A stretch of 64,000 nt of DNA from Pictodentalium vernedei (taxonomy: Eukaryota > Mollusca > Scaphopoda > Dentaliida > Dentaliidae): contig CM062290.1 in NCBI GenBank assembly GCA_031216915.1, positions 255,733,597 through 255,797,596 of the forward strand. Reading direction: 5' to 3'. Position numbers and translations under genes: made by a program. Below the pieces are notes generated by a model, which was not told the origin of the DNA, made no database searches, and worked only from the letters and a program-made list of their open reading frames with translations. This document shows, one piece after another, positions 24,126 to 37,007 of the stretch. Each line of letters begins with the position of its first letter. Position 1 is the stretch's first letter.

Positions 24126-24539
24126 AGTCCCCTTACGGTTCCCAAAGGGGACTAAAAACTGGATGAGCCATGAGGTAGCCACAGAACACTACATAAATAT
24201 ACAAAATGCATGTATTACAATAATAAAGCTTGCGGGAAGAGAACTACGTCTTGCCCGGTAATTGCCGGTAATTGTTTATAACACACAAGGAAGTGTCTGA
24301 GTGTGTGTGTGTGTGTGGTGGGGGGGGGGGGGGGGGGGAGGGGGGGGAATTCGAAGTCATAATGAAATCTCCTCACCCGCATTATTCAATCGTACTTGTG
24401 TCAGTTAACAAGTAAAGTCCTGAGTTTTTTTCTGACAACAAATCAAAGCTCATCATATACTGCTCTATTAAATTTAATTGGATAGTGCCTAATTTGAAAT
24501 GGTAACGAAATCCCCTCACCCATTTTATTTAATCGTATC
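24126..24539. other. Non-coding stretch with simple repeats
   Basis: It holds a (GT)n tract with a long G run at 24298-24348. A short piece, CTTGCGGGAAGAGAACTACG (24229-24248), resembles the gag/RT overlap of the DIRS copies. Otherwise I see nothing. Confidence 0.45.
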
Positions 24540-26665
24540 TGTGTCAGTTAAGATAAAAAATATAGGAACCGAAATGGATCCCTCACGTCAAACTGACTCC
24601 ATATGCCACTATGGATGGAGAGGAACGTGAAGAATAAAACATCCCCTGAAAGTAGACCCTCTCTGGGAGAAATCTTCTGGTCACATAACTGACACTTGAG
24701 AATATTGATCCAAGATTCTTGTGACAACAGAGGCACTACCAGCAGGATTCACTGTTTAAACTTAAACATAAGCTACTAAATGAATAGGATGCGCAATATC
24801 CTATTATTCCTCCCCATGAATTTGCAGAGTGTCTACTGCCTGCGCTCAATAATCTGGGCATGGCGACACAAATGACGGTAACAATTGTTCCGATGCATCG
24901 CAAACTAAAGAATCATTGGGTGATCCCACTGGTAGCAAAATTGTACAAATAAACACATGTTGAGCGTCCAAACATATGAAACAGGTGACCTTTCTTTACA
25001 GAGACATGAAAATGATTCTCTGTTAGGTATTATAACAAAAGTAAATCGGTGCCGCCCTGGTTCCTTATGTACACTACCACTATTGAGTTGTTCAACAAAC
25101 TCTGAACAAGCGTGAACGCATTGATAAAGCGCTAACAATATTGACATCATTCTTGATGATTATGTATTTCTACAGGAACTGAGGGTCTCAGACCCCTACA
25201 ATTATAGTCTGTAGAACTGTAGAACTCAGGGCCGTGCCCCAAACTATAGACTCATACCCATCATAATCGTGAAAGCCTGATCTGGCATTTGCAGCGGAAC
25301 TAATGACTTAACCACTGAAAATCTGCCTCAATATGCCAAAGGGAACATTATGAGCCCAATATCATCCCGATAGAGCCTAAGTGTGGACAAAATCCAAATT
25401 TTTGAGCTACACTACCAGAATAATAATCAATGTATCCTACAGTAATTCTACAGTAATACAAAATAAAGTACTACATATAAATAAGGATGTTGTCAACACA
25501 TGTAGGACAAGAATTCGTAGGAGTACATCGACTACAGGCAAGGCAACACGTATGTAAATCTGAGGAAGACTTCCTCGCCTTGCATTTGGAGCAATAAGCC
25601 TTCATAATTAATCAAAACCAAGTCGATCAACTCCCACAAACTTCAAAATAAATATATGATAAAGATACATAATAATCAAAATCAAAATCGAAAAATTAAA
25701 TTCAAAAATCTTGACAAAATCCCAAGTTCCCAAAGGGAACCTGAAGAGCTTAAGGATATCCCGATAGAGCCTAAGTGTGGACAAAATTACAAAAATTATT
25801 GCGACACTACCGGCTTATTAAAACATGTATCTTACAACAATCCTACAGTAATAACAATGAAAAACTACATATATTTAAGGACGTTGCCAATGTAAACAAC
25901 ATCAGGGAAAACACCAGAAACAAGACATCAGGCACAGAACAAAAAGGCCCAAAGTCAGTAACCGATTTTAAAGCTACCCGATGTAAAGCAAGATCTTCAA
26001 ATGAAGAAAAAACGATAGATCGGATAGAAGATGCATGACCCACATGACCCAACACCCCTAGGGTGAGGACGTAACCATGGGGATAAACAGAACAAACATT
26101 CTGTAAAACACGTTGAACTCCCAAGAAATTTAATAAAAAATTTCGATAAAAACAAGCCAAAAAGCTTGGGCGTTTAACAGGAGGGCTTCAAGGAAGGATA
26201 GGGAAGGAACACTTAACAATAGTGGATAAATCATAGCAAGAATGATGACATCAGGCCCATGTCCCGAAAGAGGGAAACATGAAATAATTTTGATAAAAAT
26301 TATAAAGTTACAGCCCTGAATGTTCCAAACCACTGTAGTTCACTTCCATCATCCATTTATGTCCTTGGATCCACCAATTTTACCATTGATTTGTGTCTGG
26401 CATCCACAAAAATGAAATTTAAAAGCACAGATGTCAGTTCATTGTTGCTGACTTTAGTGCCAAACAAAGAATGATGGTTTGCACCAATTTCAGTTCCTTC
26501 CTGGATACTGTGTATGTGCAGATCTAAAAAGTATGGAGGACGTGACAGGACTTGATTTTTTTTTGGTTTTGCATACAAATTTTGGGGATTGGGGGGCAAA
26601 ATTTGTGTTTGGCCCTGGATTAATTTTTGAGTTAGCACCAGCTAGTCTTAGGGATTGGTTGTTGA
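24540..26665 (-). mobile_element. DIRS-type retrotransposon, fragment D (rearranged)
   Basis: This is a mosaic of one DIRS copy in minus orientation. At 24540-25330 lie the RT-ORF tail and RNase H region, matching 20140-20960 of copy C. A leader piece (25335-25495) follows, then the cysteine-rich gag amino end (25495-25620), then the same leader piece again (25620-26110), then the 5' terminal repeat (26440-26665). Most of gag, all RT and all recombinase are missing. No 168-bp repeat follows on the right. Confidence 0.7.
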
Positions 26666-27118
26666 ATAAAAAATTTGTAATCTTACTATTTCAAGCTTTA
26701 AAATTTGTCCTGATTCACGAGAATCAGTTTGATCTTTGATCGTCTAGTGGCACTCATCTACTATCCACACACTGTAAATTTTAGAACTTGTATGCCAAAC
26801 CGGTCATTCTTCTGCCCATTTTGGGAAAGGGTCCGGAGTGCATGCCATTGGGAAAATTTGAATCATGGGGGATTCAATTGGGCATTTCTTTTGGGGGGAA
26901 AAAACATTTTAACACTAAGCAGAGATCATAGAGACCAATACCTATGCAAATCCACATGTACTACAAGTAAGTTTACAACAAACGGCCACATGGAGTCATG
27001 TTCATGCTGTCTATGTAGTCTCTATCAAACTGTTCTTATACTTTTAAGGAAGAACTTGTCATTTGCCTTTGAATTAGGAGACTTCATTAGGCAAGCAATT
27101 TAAATTTAATGTACATTC
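26666..27118. other. Intron sequence, nothing recognised
   Basis: Intron of the NOC2-like gene between DIRS fragment D and the hairpin at 27119. Mixed-composition DNA without a repeat or exon that I can identify. Confidence 0.4.
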
Positions 27119-27198
27119 GGTGTTCTGAACTGGGTGGTCATAACGCTTCAGAAAACCAATGGTTTTCTGACGCCTTATGACTACCCAGTTCAAGGCAC
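27119..27198. repeat. 80-bp near-perfect hairpin
   Basis: The arms GAACTGGGTGGTCATAACGC and GCCTTATGACTACCCAGTTC pair almost completely, and AGAAAACC/GGTTTTCT closes a 3-base loop (AAT). The pairing extends outward through GGTGTTCT and AAGGCACC. It lies in a NOC2-like intron. It could be a small fold-back element or a microRNA-like precursor; the sequence alone does not decide. Confidence 0.7.
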
Positions 27199-27564
27199 CA
27201 GTTGTGCATCAATTTTTTGTTTGTGTACGAACTGAGGTTGGGAAATCTGGGGTTAAGAAATGGAAACATAATTGGGGAAAAGGTCCCATAAATGGCCGCT
27301 GTAGATACCCAAAAGAATCAAAGAAAACAAAGTTGTTACAGTATTGTGATTACATGTGGAGAGAGAATTGAGAGCGGAGCTCAACCCAGTAGCGGCCCAG
27401 ACAAAATTCTCTATCTACTTTTCCCTCAACAACAGTGTGGAATCTCACCTGTCGAAAAAGTGACATATGGTAAGAACATATTTCATATGTAATTTTTTAC
27501 TGATTTTCTTAAATCAGTCTTAATTTTGCAATATTATATCTCTAAAATTTGCACGGCACTTTAT
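27199..27564. other. Intron sequence, nothing recognised
   Basis: Intron stretch between the hairpin and the SINE at 27565. No exon or repeat seen. Confidence 0.4.
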
Positions 27565-27801
27565 CCAGATTGCCCATGTGGGGGCACAGTGGCGCTGCAT
27601 ACTAAGGCATTCTGTACATCAATGGTGCCCTTATCTTCAACCAAAGCTAATCCTGATTGTGCAGTGTTAGTACGTTGTGTCGTGTGACAGTTGCTTGTCA
27701 TTGCTCCATGGTTCTCTATGGTGGGTAATCTGGCTTCCTCCATGTGTAACACTGTCAGACACAAGGTGTCACTGGCTGTCAAAAGTGTCATTAAACCCCA
27801 A

Positions 27802-27836
<35 letters not shown>

Positions 27837-27840
27837 ATAT
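27565..27840 (+). mobile_element. tRNA-derived SINE, 5'-truncated
   Basis: The body of the same family as the SINE at 4243-4616, in plus orientation, from GCCCATGTGGGGGCACAGTG to the (AAAT)n tail at 27802-27838. The tRNA-like head is absent. It ends 57 bases from the exon at 27897, on the donor (intron) side. Confidence 0.8.
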
Positions 27841-27896
27841 CTGCTGATTGGAATCCAACATGACAGGATTATACACTTGTATAGGTGAAATAATAC

Positions 27897-28011
27897 CTGT
27901 ACTGCCTTCTACTTTGTATTTCATTGCAACAGATGATTCCTCTCCCTTGGCCTGCTGAACTGCAGCTTTAAATGCATATGATGCTTCTTTAATAGCAATT
28001 ATGGAAGAAGA
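27897..28011 (-). CDS. NOC2L: NOC2-like protein, internal exon
   Basis: This 115-bp exon has a CTTTCAG acceptor and a GTATTA donor and ends with one base of a split codon. It encodes SSSIIAIKEASYAFKAAVQQ followed by an acidic linker to VEGST. It matches the NOC2L segment where a helix ending in 'AFRAAV' precedes an acidic loop. The split base G plus TG from the exon at 8682 gives a valine, which keeps the frame. The intron that follows is 19.2 kb and is filled with DIRS copies. Confidence 0.85.
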
Positions 28012-29501
28012 CTGAAAGAAAAAAATAACAATTCTCCGATTATTATGTATCTGATCTCACAACATAAGGTTTTTTTTCCCAGTCTATAATGTGGCAAACT
28101 AACAGCCGTTTTACTGTGTTTGTGCATAAACTGATAAAACTATCTTACTGGAAGGGAACTAGACTTGAGTTCACACGGTGAAGTGTAAGAATACAGGTTA
28201 ACACCACTCTCATTTGAAATTACCACTCATAACTGGATGCATGTTGCACTGAGTAGCACTTCCAATGCCTGAAGCTGTGGGATGTCATCACAACAGTTAC
28301 AAGTTCATAGCGACAAAATATTTCTGCCCGACTAGTACTCTGGGTTAATTAATCATTTTGGAAGAACAAACACATGACAAGATGTATTGGTTATATTTAT
28401 TCTCAGCCAGTTTTATATAAACAAATTCATCTCCTTTCCCTTCTGATTTTGGACTTGAGCTATCACTAAAAGTATGAAAATGATGAATGCTGTTTGTCTT
28501 AAAAGACACAGGGAATTCCTTAGTGGTTCGGGAAATGGCCCGACTAGATGGCTTTGAGTCGATTATCCTGCTTGACTAGTTGACTCCTGAAAATCAGCAA
28601 TCGCTCCAACACTAGAGTCTTCCCGGCAAAGGGACAAATACATCATTTTCTCATTATCACATGTTCTCCCTTACTGACTCATCCAACGGACGAGTCTATA
28701 AAAGAGAAAATGTGATAAAGAGAACATAACACATATTAGGTGAACATTATTAATTTCTTGCCCTAATTTATCTTTTTTCAGACTCAAAAGGCTTAGCAAT
28801 TGATCCTCTAAGAACTGCTAGGAATGATCAAAGGAAAGTTAGCCTGAACCTCTTGGAGATACTTACAGTGGTTTTTGTGGTGAGTGGTGCCGTAAAAACT
28901 ATTGCAGATTTTCTTCAAGTTATGGAGGCTAAAGCAGGACTTTAGATTACCTCAATTTCACACCTTTCACAGGTATCCCCAAATTAGAGAAGGTGTGAAG
29001 ACACCAAGAAAAATATATAAATTCTCTCTGCCTATTCTGCATTTTAGAATAACTTCAATCATAATATGACCACAGAAACACAAAGAAGTACATGACAATA
29101 AAACATAACAGGATAAAACTGTTATTTAATTAGAGCAAAATGGTGTCCCCAAAATAAATGAATTTAAAGGCCTGCCTAAAGTGTTATTTACTATAAGTTC
29201 TTAATACATAAAAAAAAATGAACCAATACTGAGTTTTTTGCTGAAGTCAAACCAAAACCGAATCTAAAAAATCAAAACCTCCCAGCTCTACCTACATGTA
29301 TATATCAGAGATAAGACTGCCATGTGAGGTTTTAATGGTTCAGGTTTTACAGCATTTTCAGTAGGAGCAACAAAATTAGCAGATACATCTGTACTGTTCA
29401 TCCTTAAAAATGAAGTAGGGATAACAAATGGAAATTGGGGAGGATGATCACAAATTGGATGTACTTATATACAGCAATTGTTGAGTGAACCAACCATGGA
29501 G
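28012..29501. other. Intron sequence of the NOC2-like gene
   Basis: Mostly unique-looking AT-rich intron. Near 29215-29290 there is a decayed hAT-like end (CCAAAACCGAATC...CCTCCCAGCTCTAC), resembling the one at 1490-1592. I see no exon. Confidence 0.45.
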
Positions 29502-29839
29502 TACAGTAGAGCCCTCTTAATTGGATATCCCCTAACGGAATAACCCTATTAATTGAATGTAACTTCTGAACACAAAACCATTTACCATCCCTCAGTACAA
29601 ATTTAACCTGTTAATTGCATATAGGTTACAGAGCAAACTCTTGTTGATTGAATAAAAAGTCTTGTACAGTGGATCCTACTTACTGGATATCTCTTAAGTG
29701 AATATCCCTGTTAAGTAAATATATATTATCTATTGAGTGACCCAACTATGGAGTTCAAGAGAGCCATCTCAATTGGATATCACCAAACTGAATAACCCTT
29801 TTAACTGAATATGGGCCGTGAGCTGTGAAAAGGGACCTT

Positions 29840-31362
29840 ACAGGATATCCAATGAAAACAGAGAAAGACATCAAAAACAAACGACGTAAAAATTGTGGGC
29901 GTGATCAAATAAGTTTTATAAACACATCCGGCTTTTTATTTTTTTCTTTCGATACGAGGAACGCACTGATTTGATGTATTTAATAAATTAAAACTGGTTA
30001 CCATAACTAAATAAATGTTTTTTTGTCAGAGATAGAATCAGACTCTCAAAACATCCTCTTGGATTCTGATGAATTGAAAAGTTCTTTGCCAACGAAATAG
30101 CCGAGGCGACACGCGTTCTTGACTTTCAAGAAGACCTGTTGTCTACTGTGTAGCAAACCAGCTTCAGGAGTATCCAATTGTTTGGTTGTTTCCATATGGC
30201 TTTACATGTTTCCTATTAATCGATGACATTAATGTCATAAAACTTTGAGGCACACAGCATTTTCTGATGAAAATTAACACCCACAAAGGATATATTGACA
30301 AAAACACGCCGATTTCATTGTTTTCCAAGAGAGTTCGATGGGCTGTCTGCAGATGTGACACGACAGATTTTTCGCTTCACTCTGTTTGGTTTGACCTGTT
30401 TAAATGACGTTTCGCACTCGCTGAATTGTTTACATCAACGAGTGTTTCTATTTTTAAATCACTGTGTGACATCGAAAAGAAAGTTGCCGAGAACTCAGGT
30501 TTCAAAATCATTTTTGTTTCCGTCACTTGTTCTAACATGAATTCATCATGTTCGTGCGGTAATCCTTCTGAAAACCAGTTAAAAATTTTATGTGCCTGGA
30601 ATAAAATGATTTTTAACGTTGGGAACGTTTTTTTTTTTTTTGTTGTTGTTGTTTTTGTTTTTATTTGAAGTTCCCGTGTGGCGTAAAAATGACTGAAGTT
30701 GTCTGATCTGTATTCAAGCTCTACTGTACGTCACTACTAGTCATCACAGTACACATAGATCATAGATCAAAGCCATGCGGTGTTCTATTTTCTAACAGCA
30801 TAGTTGGACTGTGAAATTGAATGTGATTTATTTTCTATAGCCCTGGATACAGCATGTCCACAGCCTACATTCTTTACTACTTCAAAAGCCGCAACACCTC
30901 ATGTCAAGCGCAGTAACTTGTGACCAGTGTCGATGCTACGGGTGGGGGCGAGGAGAAGGGCATTTACCCGGTCCCCAAACATAGATTTTGCCAGCCATCC
31001 CCTTTCTCCCATTCATCACAAACACATTCACACACCCTCTCTCACACAAACATTGACTCTGCTTTTTTTTTTTGCTATTCCCATACACACCCAGTCGATG
31101 AACTTATTCAGTAAAGAATTATAAGCTCGAAATTCGAATGCAGTTAGTCTACACAGTTTGTGAATCTTACCCTCAAAATATGGGTCGTAGGCCCTACCTC
31201 ATTATTTTCAACGTTCAAAAACTGTGTAAACCTTTAAAAGCCACCAGAATAGTCCGAAAGCACAATTTTTATCTGGGAGGAGAGATCTGGGAGCTTGAGA
31301 AGAATTGAATCACCTCACCACCTCCCACCCCCCCCCCAAAAAAAAATAATAATTTAAACAAA

Positions 31363-31393
<31 letters not shown>

Positions 31394-32944
31394 AAATAAA
31401 ACCCTGCAATAAATCTTCAAGGATTGCTTCTGCCTTAAAAAAATTATTGATATGCACCTCTACCCCCACCCCCTCCCCCACGGGGAGCATATCATGTCCC
31501 TTAATTGCCCCCCCCCCCCCCCATGCCAGAATTTCTAGCGCCACCCCTGCTACTGGTCAGCTTAGGTAGCTCACAATTGTGTCAGTTTTTCTTTCAATTG
31601 GAGCCTTATTAATTTTGTGATCGTGATGCCACTCAACTATATTTATTTAACAAAGTTTTTAAATATGACAAAATTCAAGTATCTTTCAAAACTGTCCTTC
31701 GAAGCTGTTCGAGAAACATTTCTCGGTTCTGGTAATTGTTGCTGGAACAATAAAGGCGTCAGCTCTGGGCAAAAATACACGCGGCCAAAAATTTAGCCCT
31801 TGGAATAACCACTGGTGGGGTCAAAAAAACATTTGCAAGACACTAAGCCCCGTGGGGTGTGATTCCCCCCCCCCCCCCCCCCCCTCCGAAGCCAAACCAT
31901 TTTTTTTCAAATCCACTTTTTCCACATTTATTTCGTTGATAAAAGACCTTTGAGCATCGTTATATCTTTGGTGGTCACTTAAGAACATGATAGGTAAAAG
32001 ATATACGTTTTATTTGCTTTGAAAGTTACTTTTTCTGTTTTCATATTTCTCATCAAAATAGGATTTTTGCACACACACACACACACACACAAAATGGCTC
32101 AAATTTTATTTTTAGGTTGTCCAGGAGCGGAATTTTGCTTTTTCGGCCTCGTGTATTTTTTTTTACAGCTGACCTCCCACTATTCCTCATTAACTGAAGT
32201 CCCTTGGTGACAATTTAGTTCTTTTTTCTGATGAAACATGAAAGAATAATCTTGTTCGAATGATTGGTTGGGTGGTAAGGTAGACTGCATGTAAGCCTGA
32301 AATAATTAGATGATGTAATTTCACTAGGTCCGAAAAGTAATGTTCTGCCTCTTGGACTATCCAGAGAAACAATTTGATCATAAATCATTTCATTTTTGGC
32401 AGGGGGGGGAGGGGGGGGGGGGCAATTTTTTTTTCAATCTTGGGGGGGGGGGGGGGGGCAATTTTTTTTCAATCTTGATGTACGATAACCTTTAAAAATA
32501 TCTTTCAAGGTAAATGAAACCGTCATGTTCTTAAATGACCACTAATGACAGACATGCATGACAATGCTCAAAAGTCTTCTATTACTGAATGTAAAAAAGT
32601 TGATTTGAAAAAATGCTTTGACCTCGGCGGACCCCCTCTTCCCGGGACCCTGTGCCTTGCAGTTTTTATTCGCCCACCTCCCCCAACAATTCGTGTTTTT
32701 ATTTATTTATTTTTTACAACTGATCCACCACCTCCCTCCGTCCCTCCCTCCACCCCACCCCCGGGAATACCGAGAGACAAAAACAAAAACAATACTTACC
32801 ACGTTATCGTGTAAAATAACTTGCACAGTATTGTTTTTGTTTGCTTGTTTAGGTTTTTTGCGTGTCTTGTTCACTGATCTCTTTTCTCCTGGAACTAGCA
32901 AGAGGTGGTTGGGAATGGGAGTTGTCTTGAAAAACTAAAAACTA
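29840..32944. other. Interior of the Tigger-like element, left part
   Basis: No recognised gene. The stretch holds poly-T/GTT tracts near 30629-30660, an (AAAT)n array at 31357-31396, C runs at 31507-31522 and 31866-31884, an (AC)n tract at 32071-32092 and paired G runs at 32402-32458. The TCTAGCGCCACCCCTGC motif near 31536-31552 resembles a common element tip also seen as CTGGCGCCGCCACTGG at 63228-63244. Confidence 0.45.
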
Positions 32945-33242
32945 CAGTCGGAAGTTGATAACTCGAAATCGGATGATTCGAATATATGGGATAACTTGAA
33001 GTTGGCTATCGGTCCTGGCAATCAGGGACTAGCAATCCCCCTCCACCCTCCCAGGAAATATAGACCGTCGCGGTTCTATATTTTCTGGGAGGTGTCGAGG
33101 TGGTTCCTTTGTCCAGATTACAAGTTTCTGTGTTCTTGTGTTCAAGACTTCCAAATCTCTCAAATACATCTGAAGTGCATAACTCGAAGACCAGGATAAG
33201 TCGAAGTTGTAGGTCGGTCCCGTAAACTTCGAGTTTCGACTG
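32945..33242. mobile_element. Tigger-like MITE (298 bp)
   Basis: The left tip CAGTCGGAAGTTGATAACTC and the right tip, inverted, CAGTCGAAACTCGAAGTTTA are flanked by TA on both sides (32943-32944, 33243-33244). The repeated 'ataactcgaag' motifs near both ends are typical of Tigger-type MITEs. A central inverted piece surrounds the ATATAGACCGTCGCGGTTCT segment. It has no coding capacity. Confidence 0.7.
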
Positions 33243-33244
33243 TA

Positions 33245-35610
33245 CATGTGAATTGTGATTCTGTAAAAAGTGTTAATGGTGGTGTCGAAAAGTACTGAAT
33301 GGCAACAAAATTTAGAATTGGAAAGACAATCTTGCAGTACATTGTACTTCAAGATAACTTGTTAATGGAAGCTCAAATAAATAAATCAGTTTTTGCATAA
33401 AATTATGTTGTTGTCTTCAAGATTTCTTTTCACGCCATTTCATTTCAAAGAAAATGATGGCGTTTGTCAGGCAACGTTTTACCTAGGCAACAAAATATTA
33501 CAGGTGCCTCTCTGTGCTTGTATGCGTGTAGTGGTTTGATCCTGTCCCCTCGATCCACTTCCAGATTCGTGTTTAGAGCCTCCGACAAATATGCTTACTG
33601 AAAAATCATAACGCCTCCAATTTTGTTCCTACTACATGTAATTTATCACCAAGATGAGATACACGATTGCTCATTCCCATACATTGTTTCTAACTAGAGT
33701 CAGTGTCAGTGCCCCCCCCCCCCCCCCCCCCCCCAACAACAAAAAAAAAAAAAACTGTCCAGAGACGTCAGGTTACCAAGGGCCGGATTCAGAAATATGG
33801 GTAGCCTGGGCAGCTTCGAGTAGAAGCTCAATTTTTTCGTACGATCATAACATCCAGATCCCGAAGTCTGGCCGACAGGCGTCTTAATTGGAGTCTTGTG
33901 GGGGGAGAGGGGTGTTACCCCAGGTAAATTTGGATTTCTGGAGGCACTCAGGACGTTTCTGAACGCATTCTAAGCTTCAGGATGCGGAGCATTTCAACAG
34001 GAAAATGGGTATTTCGAACAATATGACAAAATTCCCTGCCAAATGTGGGGCCCTTCAAATGTGAGGTCCTGTGCGTCCGCCCAGTCTGCCCATTCTTACA
34101 CACGGCCCTATGGTTACCTGACTGCTCTGGGAATATTTGTTTCAAATTTTCTCATCGAATAAAGGGATATATGACCTATTTGTGGCCTAAACAGCCTCTC
34201 CCGACAAAAGGAGTAAAACTTGTGACAGTATGTATCAGTCACCTTTTTAGGTTTCTTGTATAGAAGTCTCATACAGACCATTAACTGAACCTGACTTTGA
34301 TTAAATACATTTTGCGGTTCATGTATTTATTTATTGGTGCCAGCATCAAGGCTATATCATGACTCAAAATAACTATTAAGTTAAGTCTTGCCAATCATTT
34401 GTGCCTATGTTTCACACTTATATATACTGATGGATGGCAGCGTTGGTTACCAAGTCTTATTTTACCAATGGAGACAGGAGGAGAACAATCTACATCAGTG
34501 GGCATGCAGACTTTTATATCGTGGGAGGCCCACGGGAAGAAGTTTTGAGATTGATACACATACCCCAACATGCGGCCAAACACACTGAGCTTGATAACCT
34601 CTCCTGGCAAAGATTGAGACTACTGACACTCAGGCAACTTTCGAAGGAAACTCACATAGGTCTTGGCTGAATCTACATTTGATTTCAAGACATTTTAAAA
34701 TTGAAATTGTTCAGCTGGATGGCCCGCTCCTCGAATTATATAGGGCCTACATGTTCAGACCCAAACGTGTTTCAATGTTGTGTTTAAAATCGAGACGCAT
34801 TTTAGAGTTACGCTTCACCACAACTAAATGCGTTTAGAAATTCCACACGAAGTTGTGTTTTGGAGCAACTGAATATCTTAACACGTTCCGGAATTGGACA
34901 CAAACTGACGAGAAAAAACACTTTTGTACGTAATCCTTGCACTTCAGAGGTGCTTAGAAATTGAATACGAGATTTTGTAAGCATTTTGGTGTTTAAATTC
35001 CAAACCGAAATACGTGCTTTGCATAAATGATACTCAGAAATCATGTCTTTGTCTTGTGAATATCAATTAATCTAAAGCTTGTTAGGGGACATAAAATCAG
35101 AGAAAATAACAATTTAAAATTAATGGGCAACACATTAATATTGAGCAAAAAACAAACAAAAACCCAGCCTGTATTTGTTTAATAATTTTAATAGTGGTCC
35201 GAGAATAGGCCTATGTGCATGTGCATGAGGGGCGGGGGAGGGGGGGGGGATAAATACTCACTGGCGTAGCCAGGATTTTTAATTGGGGGTGGCAAAATAT
35301 ACGAACGAATGTATGTGTAGTATGCTAGAGTGGTACATTTAGATAATTCCCTATGCAGAGCTGTGCAAATGGAAGACTTAAGAGTAACTGGTGCTGAATA
35401 GAGAATAATAAAATTTTACCACAAAATTATCAGGGTAAATTTTAATGCAGTAGTGTTGTATGTGAATCCATCCATGAATAAATCTCTAAGAATTGTTTTC
35501 CTGAAGTCGTCATTAAGTGGGACGGGATATGTTATAGGCATAATATATCATGCTGGCTGGACGGCGGTGGGAGTGAGTACGTACTACCGTTGGTTGGAGA
35601 TTCGGTGTTA
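33245..35610. other. Intron/element interior, nothing coding
   Basis: Contains a 19-base-plus C run at 33714-33734 followed by A runs. Near 34319-34365 is a short ATTTATTGGTGC...GGCTATAT segment similar to 38884-38930. Near 35252 is an ACTGGCGTAGCCAGGATTTT motif typical of an element tip. No exon seen. Confidence 0.4.
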
Positions 35611-35873
35611 CAGTACGTGGAGAGAGTATTATCATTAAATCACCCGCAGAGTGGAGATTCCACCCTAGCAATAATTACACATTTATTGGAAAGCATAACC
35701 ATCACAATCACAAGCAAAGTTCGAGCCAATGGACCTCCAGGTTAAACCCGGAGGTCCATTAGCTGAAACATTGCTTGTATTTTATGTCCATATGTACAGA
35801 ATTTGAAAGTGATAATTTGGGTGATAACTCCACTCCACAGGTGATTTAGTTACAATCCACTCTCCACGTACTG
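35611..35873. mobile_element. TA-flanked MITE (263 bp) with internal hairpin
   Basis: Tips CAGTACGTGGAGAGAGTATT and, inverted, CAGTACGTGGAGAGTGGATT, with TA at 35609-35610 and 35874-35875. Pairing continues inward through TAAATCACC and GTGGAG. The centre has a small hairpin, AATGGACCTCC and GGAGGTCCATT at about 35727-35760. It is mariner-like by its target site, with no coding sequence. Confidence 0.75.
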
Positions 35874-36959
35874 TAGTTCTCTCAAGAAAAATTTGTCGTC
35901 CATGCTCTGATGCCTTTCCAATGCTGTGCACGTTGGCCCATATTGCCATTATTGGAGATAGCACCTGATAGCACTGTAAAATTTCTGTTGGTCCCGTTTC
36001 TTCTTCTTCTATATTTTTTTTTTGTTTTTTTTTTTGTTTTTTGCTGTATTATTGTCTGTTTTCAGCCCACTAGTTACATTGGTGAGGAGGGTCATGTGTT
36101 AATGGATTTTCTTTATTCAATTTGCCGATGCATGGAAAGCAGCCGAAAACGTGCAAAAAGCATCACCCCCGACCCCCCCCCCCCCCACCCCCCCAAAAAA
36201 AACAAAAAGAAAAAAATTAACAAGAAATAAACAAAAATAAAAAACCTGACAGCTCAGGAAAACAAATCTTTTTCAAAACTTTCTTTGCAGATTGCTCCTC
36301 TCACACCATGAATTGAACCATATCCACGTTGAATTAAAGCTGCATCATATAAGTATTACGTTGAAACGTCAAACGGTCGATTCAAGTTTTGGGGCTCTTG
36401 GACATCCCACTTTACACGTCGCGTTGACCCATTTATAAATGTCAGATGAACCTAAAGTAAACTCTGTTGGAATCCTCGATTTCAGGAGAGTAGAGATGTA
36501 ACTCTAACTCATTTTCGAATATTTGACCCCTAAGGTCCCTTTTCGCAGCTCATGGCCCATATAACTTTCAAACACAAACTCATTTTCAATACCTTCAGTA
36601 GAATTTTAACCTGTTAATTGTGTATATGTTACAGAGCATACTCCTGTTAATTAAATGAAAAGTGATTTTATATATAACGAAAATGCTCTGACAATAACCA
36701 AATTCCCCTTATATAGACCTATGTAGCCTTAGCACATCCATTACAGGCATTTAATCTATTATATAATAAAACAAAAAATGCTCAGTTTACCTACAGAATA
36801 CAGGAAACTGACCAAATCTGTTAATTGAATACTCCTATTAACTGAATAATTTTTATAGGCAAAGTGGCTATTCAATTAACAGGGCTCTACTGTAATATGT
36901 TATGAAATTACACTCACCAAATTCCCCTTGTTTACAGACCTCAGTATATGCACATCCCA

Positions 36960-36968
36960 TACAGGTAT

Positions 36969-37007
<39 letters not shown>

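Larger units (their letters stand above)
29504..36892. mobile_element. Candidate Tigger/pogo-like element, 7.4 kb, no transposase seen
   Basis: Left end CAGTAGAGCCCTCTTAATTG and right end, inverted, CAGTAGAGCCCTGTTAATTG. TA flanks both sides (29502-29503 and 36893-36894). Subterminal segments are also inverted with respect to each other: 29799-29838 against about 36525-36565 (GGGCC[G/A]TGAGCTG[T/C]GAAAAGGGACC). These fit the Tc1/mariner-Tigger type. The interior contains two MITEs, many C and G runs and simple repeats. I found no DDE transposase, so it is non-autonomous, heavily nested, or two separate elements. It lies inside a NOC2-like intron. Confidence 0.55.

Noticed and set aside
35252-35300. 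Complete element marked by ACTGGCGTAGCCAGGATTTT
   Set aside because: The tip is typical of a widespread repeat, but no inverted partner or duplication could be placed nearby.
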